Shown one piece after another: positions 6,778-9,113 of a DNA stretch of 9,113 nucleotides. Below the pieces are notes generated by a model. That model ran no database searches, had not been told where the DNA came from, and saw only the letters and a list, made by a program, of their open reading frames with translations. Within the stretch, counting starts at the first letter, position 1, and every line of letters begins with the position of its first letter. Both the position numbers and the translations under genes were made by a program. The DNA is from Neisseriaceae bacterium. GTDB lineage: Bacteria; Pseudomonadota; Gammaproteobacteria; Burkholderiales; Neisseriaceae. The stretch is taken from NCBI GenBank assembly GCA_030146285.1, contig JASLBZ010000138.1:1-9113 (forward strand), given 5' to 3'.

Positions 6778-6803
6778 AGAAAACAAGGGGCAAAAGCCCC
6801 TTG
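6778..6803 (-). terminator. Rho-independent terminator of rph
   Basis: Read on the minus strand, CAAGGGGC, loop TTTT, GCCCCTTG (6803 to 6784) form a perfect GC-rich 8-bp stem followed by TTTTCT. It begins 8 bases after the rph stop codon. It isolates rph transcription from lysC. Confidence 0.85.
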
Positions 6804-6811
6804 ATTTAAAA

Positions 6812-7540
6812 TTAAATGCTGTTTAAAGCTTTTTGTTGATTTTCAAAGAGAGAATTTAAGCCTTTTTTAGCCAAAGTGATTAATTGCATCAATTCTTCAG
6901 GGCTAAATGTTGCACCTTCTGCCGTGCCTTGAATTTCGACAATGTTGCCAGATGCAGTCATGACAATGTTGACGTCACTATCACAATTGGAATCTTCAAT
7001 GTACTCTAAATCCAAAAGTGGTACGCCTGATACAATACCAACAGAAACAGCCGCAACCGCTTCTTTGATTGGGTTTTCTTTGATTAAATCTTTTTTGATA
7101 AGGTCTTGAATGGCCAATTGCAATGCCACAAAAGCACCTGTAATGCTGGTTGTGCGAGTGCCGCCATCGGCTTGAATTACATCGCAATCAATCGTGATTT
7201 GACGCTCTCCCAATTTTTCCATATCAACCACAGCACGCAGTGAACGACCAATGAGGCGTTGGATTTCTTGGGTGCGTCCACTTTGCTTGCCTGAACTGGC
7301 TTCGCGACGCATGCGTGAATGTGTTGAGCGTGGCAACATACCATATTCTGCAGTGACCCAACCTTTGCCTTGACCCCGTAAAAATGGTGGGACATTTTCT
7401 TCAACAGATGCTGTGCAAATGATTTTGGTGTTACCACATTCAATCAAAACAGAGCCTTCGGCTTGTGGTAAAAAATGGGGGGTGAGGCGAATGTCACGCA
7501 ATTGGTCAAGGTCACGTTCAGTGCGAATCGGGTGGTTCAT
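6812..7540 (-). CDS. rph: Ribonuclease PH
   Basis: RNase PH is a phosphate-dependent 3'-5' exoribonuclease that trims tRNA precursors and forms a cytoplasmic hexameric ring. The reading frame is open back to 7630, but the real start is ATG at 7540. It has AGGAG seven bases upstream and yields MNHPIRTERDLDQLR, matching the family N-terminus at a normal 242 residues. Conserved blocks are GQGKGWVTAEYGMLPRST (56-73), SGRTQEIQRLIGRSLRA (87-103) and the phosphate-binding DGGTRT (125-130). D183 and D189 correspond to the catalytic metal-binding aspartates 178 and 184 of characterised enzymes. Residues 146-160 contain a small internal repeat (DLIKK, DLIKE, NPIKE) with matching short DNA repeats; it lies in a variable loop and looks harmless. 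The gene is divergent from yicC and followed by its own terminator. Confidence 0.97.
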   Translation of the reverse strand: MNHPIRTERDLDQLRDIRLTPHFLPQAEGSVLIECGNTKIICTASVEENVPPFLRGQGKGWVTAEYGMLPRSTHSRMRREASSGKQSGRTQEIQRLIGRSLRAVVDMEKLGERQITIDCDVIQADGGTRTTSITGAFVALQLAIQDLIKKDLIKENPIKEAVAAVSVGIVSGVPLLDLEYIEDSNCDSDVNIVMTASGNIVEIQGTAEGATFSPEELMQLITLAKKGLNSLFENQQKALNSI

Positions 7541-7577
7541 GGTCAGCTCCTGCCAGAATAAGAATCCAGAAGCCATA

Positions 7578-7586
7578 ATTGTACCA
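7578..7586 (-). promoter_or_regulatory. Candidate extended -10 promoter for rph
   Basis: Minus-strand TGGTACAAT forms an extended -10 (TG, one base, TACAAT at 7578-7583), 37 bases upstream of the rph ATG. No good -35 is present, consistent with an extended -10 type. Confidence 0.4.
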
Positions 7587-7652
7587 TTGTTTAAAATTGA
7601 AAAACCCCACGATGGCGTAAACCAAAACACTGAGCACTGAAAATCTCACCGT

Positions 7653-7680
7653 TTGTACGCTATTTCTTGGGAAATAAAAT
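7653..7680 (+). promoter_or_regulatory. Candidate yicC promoter
   Basis: TTGTAC (7653-7658) and TAAAAT (7675-7680) are separated by 16 bases. The -10 is a one-mismatch hexamer and the -35 matches only in TTG. It would give a leader of about 80 bases for yicC that includes the uptake-sequence match. Confidence 0.35.
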
Positions 7681-7687
7681 GGTTTCT

Positions 7688-7699
7688 TTCAGGCTGCCT
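7688..7699 (-). repeat. Exact DNA uptake sequence match (Kingella dialect)
   Basis: The minus strand reads AGGCAGCCTGAA, identical to the 12-base uptake sequence dialect described for Kingella (AG-kingDUS). Such repeats are bound by the minor pilin ComP during natural transformation in Neisseriaceae. It lies between divergent rph and yicC. A chance 12-mer match in 9 kb is very unlikely (about one in a thousand for random sequence), and three more copies of its 9-base core occur in the window's other gaps. Confidence 0.75.
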
Positions 7700-7721
7700 T
7701 ATCGGTAAGATGCGTTTATCA

Positions 7722-7745
7722 GGCATGGAATGTTAATCGCATGCC
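7722..7745. repeat. Short inverted repeat before yicC
   Basis: GGCATG (7722-7727) and CATGCC (7740-7745) flank 12 bases, just upstream of the yicC ribosome site. It could be an operator or a leader hairpin, but six-base arms arise easily by chance. Confidence 0.25.
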
Positions 7746-7766
7746 AATCAATACAGGAGTTTTACC

Positions 7767-8633
7767 ATGATTAAAAGCATGACTGGCTTTGCCAACATCA
7801 GTCAAGATACACAAACACACCGCTTGAATTTAGAGTTGCGTGCTGTGAATCATCGGTATTTGGATGTGCAATTCAAAATGCCCGATGAGTATCGATTTTT
7901 AGAAGGCGCGATGCGTGAAATCATTGCCGCGAATGTGACTCGTGGTAAGGTCGAATGTCGCTTGAACCATCAGTTATTACCACAAGTAAATGAAACTTTA
8001 TCGGTGAATGATGCTTTGGTGGCGCAGTTGGCGCAATTTAATGCCAATGCCTTAGCAGATCATCCACAATTGCAGGCTTTATCTGTAGCGGACATTTTAC
8101 GCCATCCTGGTGTTTTGATTAGCCAAGAGTCTGACAAAGAGGCGTTGCAAGCCACCATCTTGACGATGTTAAAAAACACCGTTGCAGATTTCAATCGCAG
8201 TCGTGAGCGAGAAGGTGAGAAAATGGCTGAGCATTTGTCAGAACGTTTATCTGGTATGCTTAGTATTGTTGAGCAGGTGAAGATTAACCTGCCTGTGTTA
8301 ATTGCTGCACACATCGATAAATGCGAAACCCGTTTGCGTGAAGCATTGACTCAGATTGATGATGACCGTTTGAAACAAGAATTTGCCATGTTTATGCAAA
8401 AAGCAGATGTGGATGAAGAGCTATCACGTTTGGATACACATATTGCCGAAGTCAAACGCATTATTTCAAGCAAAGGCTCAGTGGGCAAACGTTTGGATTT
8501 CTTGATGCAAGAATTAAACCGTGAGGCCAATACTTTGGGCAGCAAGGCCATCGCTGCGGAATGCACCCAAGCTTCGGTGAATTTGAAAGTTTTGATTGAA
8601 CAAATGCGTGAACAAGTGCAAAATATCGAATAA
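7767..8633 (+). CDS. yicC: YicC-family endoribonuclease
   Basis: YicC proteins are cytoplasmic endoribonucleases, linked in E. coli to decay of small RNAs and stationary-phase RNA turnover. The 288 residues compare with about 287 in E. coli. The N-terminus MIKSMTGFA is the family signature, followed by LELRAVNHRYLD (22-33) and RGKVECR (59-65). The C-terminal DUF1732 portion contains VGKRLDFLMQELNREANTL and ends LKVLIEQMREQVQNIE, nearly identical to the E. coli terminus. The central part (about 150-240) is predicted helical. The ATG has CAGGAG seven bases upstream. In many betaproteobacteria and in E. coli this gene neighbours rph, as here (divergent). A strong terminator follows, so it appears monocistronic; gmk, a neighbour in some genomes, is not next to it. 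Confidence 0.95.
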   Translation: MIKSMTGFANISQDTQTHRLNLELRAVNHRYLDVQFKMPDEYRFLEGAMREIIAANVTRGKVECRLNHQLLPQVNETLSVNDALVAQLAQFNANALADHPQLQALSVADILRHPGVLISQESDKEALQATILTMLKNTVADFNRSREREGEKMAEHLSERLSGMLSIVEQVKINLPVLIAAHIDKCETRLREALTQIDDDRLKQEFAMFMQKADVDEELSRLDTHIAEVKRIISSKGSVGKRLDFLMQELNREANTLGSKAIAAECTQASVNLKVLIEQMREQVQNIE

Positions 8634-8638
8634 ATAAA

Positions 8639-8651
8639 GGCCGATACGGCC
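8639..8651 (+). repeat. Small GC-rich hairpin after yicC
   Basis: GGCCG, loop ATA, CGGCC (8639-8651) forms a 5-bp stem immediately after the yicC stop, ahead of the main terminator. There is no T-tract, so it is probably a 3'-end structure rather than a terminator. Confidence 0.35.
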
Positions 8652-8666
8652 AATGCTATAGAAACC

Positions 8667-8700
8667 AAAAGAGGTCAACGTTAAGTTGGCCTCTTTTTTT
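8667..8700 (+). terminator. Rho-independent terminator of yicC
   Basis: AAAAGAGGTCAAC (8667-8679) pairs with GTTGGCCTCTTTT (8685-8697) with one G-U wobble and loop GTTAA, followed by further Ts to 8700. A 13-bp stem and T-run make this a clear intrinsic terminator. Confidence 0.9.
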
Positions 8701-8942
8701 GTGCCTGTATATTCATATGGATCAATATTTTTTCCATGAGCTTTATATTTAAACTGGTGAACCCAGCTTGTTTTGTTGTAAAAACCAAAACACAAATCAC
8801 TGATAACATTTATGGTTGTGTTTGCTTGTGGGTATTGCCTTACAATGAGGTGGCGCTCAATTTATTCATTTGTGTTCAAAGCACCTAGATTGGTTTTTTT
8901 CATGGCACAAAATAACGGCCTATACCTATATCGGAAAACCAA
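8701..8942. other. Intergenic gap with little recognisable content
   Basis: No convincing gene or RNA is visible. TACAAT at 8841-8846 could be a -10 for the downstream exported-protein gene, but the upstream hexamers are poor. GTTTTG/CAAAAC form a loose inverted repeat around 8770-8790. A 14-codon open frame from ATG 8902 stops at TAA 8944-8946 and has no ribosome site; it is probably not a gene. Confidence 0.4.
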
Positions 8943-9113
8943 ATAAAAAAAATTGTTTTTTGTTGTTTGATCAGTGTTGCCTTAGCCGCCCATTCTTCAG
9001 CACAAATACCTAATGATATACAAAAAAAGAACCTGAATATCGAAAACCCCAACAAAATCATGAATGGCCCTTATTGGCAATACCATGATAATGGTCAAAA
9101 ACAAGCCGAAGGC
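8943..9113 (+). CDS. Exported MORN-like repeat protein, partial, with ATA in place of a normal start
   Basis: Reading from 8943 gives 57 codons to the window edge with no stop. Residues 2-20 (KKIVFCCLISVALAAHSSA) look like a complete Sec signal peptide: two lysines, a hydrophobic core, and an SSA-Q cleavage site. There is no lipobox cysteine. The mature part ends NGPYWQYHDNGQKQAEG, which resembles the MORN_2/YwqK-type repeat (G-x-W-x-x-Y-x-x-N-G). Further repeats probably continue outside the window. The expected initiator position is ATA, with GGA (8933-8935) seven bases upstream. The only other candidates are ATT at 8952 or TTG at 8967, which would remove the positive N-region. The nearest upstream in-frame stop is TAA 8913-8915, and no ATG or GTG lies between. 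Either a rare ATA start, a start-lost pseudogene, or a sequence error (G to A) explains this. The molecular function is unknown. Confidence 0.6.
   Translation, partial: MKKIVFCCLISVALAAHSSAQIPNDIQKKNLNIENPNKIMNGPYWQYHDNGQKQAEG

Noticed and set aside
6712..6783. Lysine riboswitch upstream of lysC
   Set aside because: Only 72 bases lie between the rph terminator and the lysC start, much less than the roughly 170 bases of a lysine riboswitch, and no multi-helix junction is apparent.
6350..6826. 158-codon open frame on the plus strand opposite lysC
   Set aside because: It lies antisense to the highly conserved lysC, has a low-complexity Ser/Thr-rich translation with no family resemblance and no ribosome site.
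7541..7630. N-terminal extension of RNase PH back to ATG 7630
   Set aside because: The extra 30 residues match no family N-terminus, have no ribosome site and span the candidate promoter. ATG 7540 with AGGAG gives the normal protein.
8514..8795. 93-codon minus-strand open frame over the yicC end and its terminator
   Set aside because: It overlaps the conserved yicC C-terminus and runs through a clear terminator; no ribosome site or family signal.
8902..8946. Start of the right-edge gene at ATG 8902 with a frameshift in the A-run
   Set aside because: It needs a one-base shift, has no ribosome site, and would place a 15-residue hydrophilic stretch ahead of an otherwise complete signal peptide. 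An ATA at the exact expected start is simpler.
1..9113. tRNA or rRNA genes, CRISPR array, insertion sequence or prophage
   Set aside because: No cloverleaf-like segments, regularly spaced repeats, transposase motifs or terminal inverted repeats were noticed; almost the whole window is housekeeping coding sequence.

Overview
The window looks like a core-genome segment of a moderately AT-rich betaproteobacterium, most likely in or near the Neisseriaceae. The aspartokinase is strongly Neisseria-like by recall. The 9-mer AGGCAGCCT recurs four times, always between genes. One copy is the full 12-mer AGGCAGCCTGAA, which matches the DNA uptake sequence dialect described for Kingella. No alignment or database search was run, so genus-level placement is inference.

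Layout: (1) 1-1712, minus strand: hemA (glutamyl-tRNA reductase) followed by prfA (release factor 1), which runs off the left edge. (2) 1713-1846: divergent promoter region with a strong Fur-box match overlapping a perfect TATAAT just before pdxH. (3) 1847-4334, plus strand: pdxH, a terminator-like hairpin, then a 595-residue Atm1-type ABC half-transporter. (4) 4335-4400: a perfect 17-bp hairpin between convergent genes, built on an inverted pair of the uptake-sequence core. (5) 4401-7540, minus strand: rph, lysC and psd, each with its own intergenic gap; terminators follow rph and lysC, so they look like separate units. (6) 7541-7766: divergent rph/yicC region carrying the exact uptake-sequence match. 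(7) 7767-8633, plus strand: yicC with a strong terminator. (8) 8701-9113: a gap with little visible content, then the start of an exported MORN-like repeat protein cut by the right edge.

The genes are mostly housekeeping: tetrapyrrole and PLP cofactor supply (hemA, pdxH), translation termination (prfA), thiol/metal-linked export (Atm1-type ABC), phosphatidylethanolamine synthesis (psd), the aspartate-family amino acid pathway (lysC), and RNA processing (rph, yicC). hemA and pdxH are both tied to 5-aminolevulinate formation, since the next enzyme, HemL, uses a B6 cofactor. A shared iron-responsive control region would therefore make biological sense.

I do not see a new multi-gene defence or mobile system. 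The points most worth following are the Fur box, the in-frame internal start in lysC, the uptake-sequence/terminator repeats, and the exported protein at the right edge, which lacks any normal start codon (ATA where ATG is expected).
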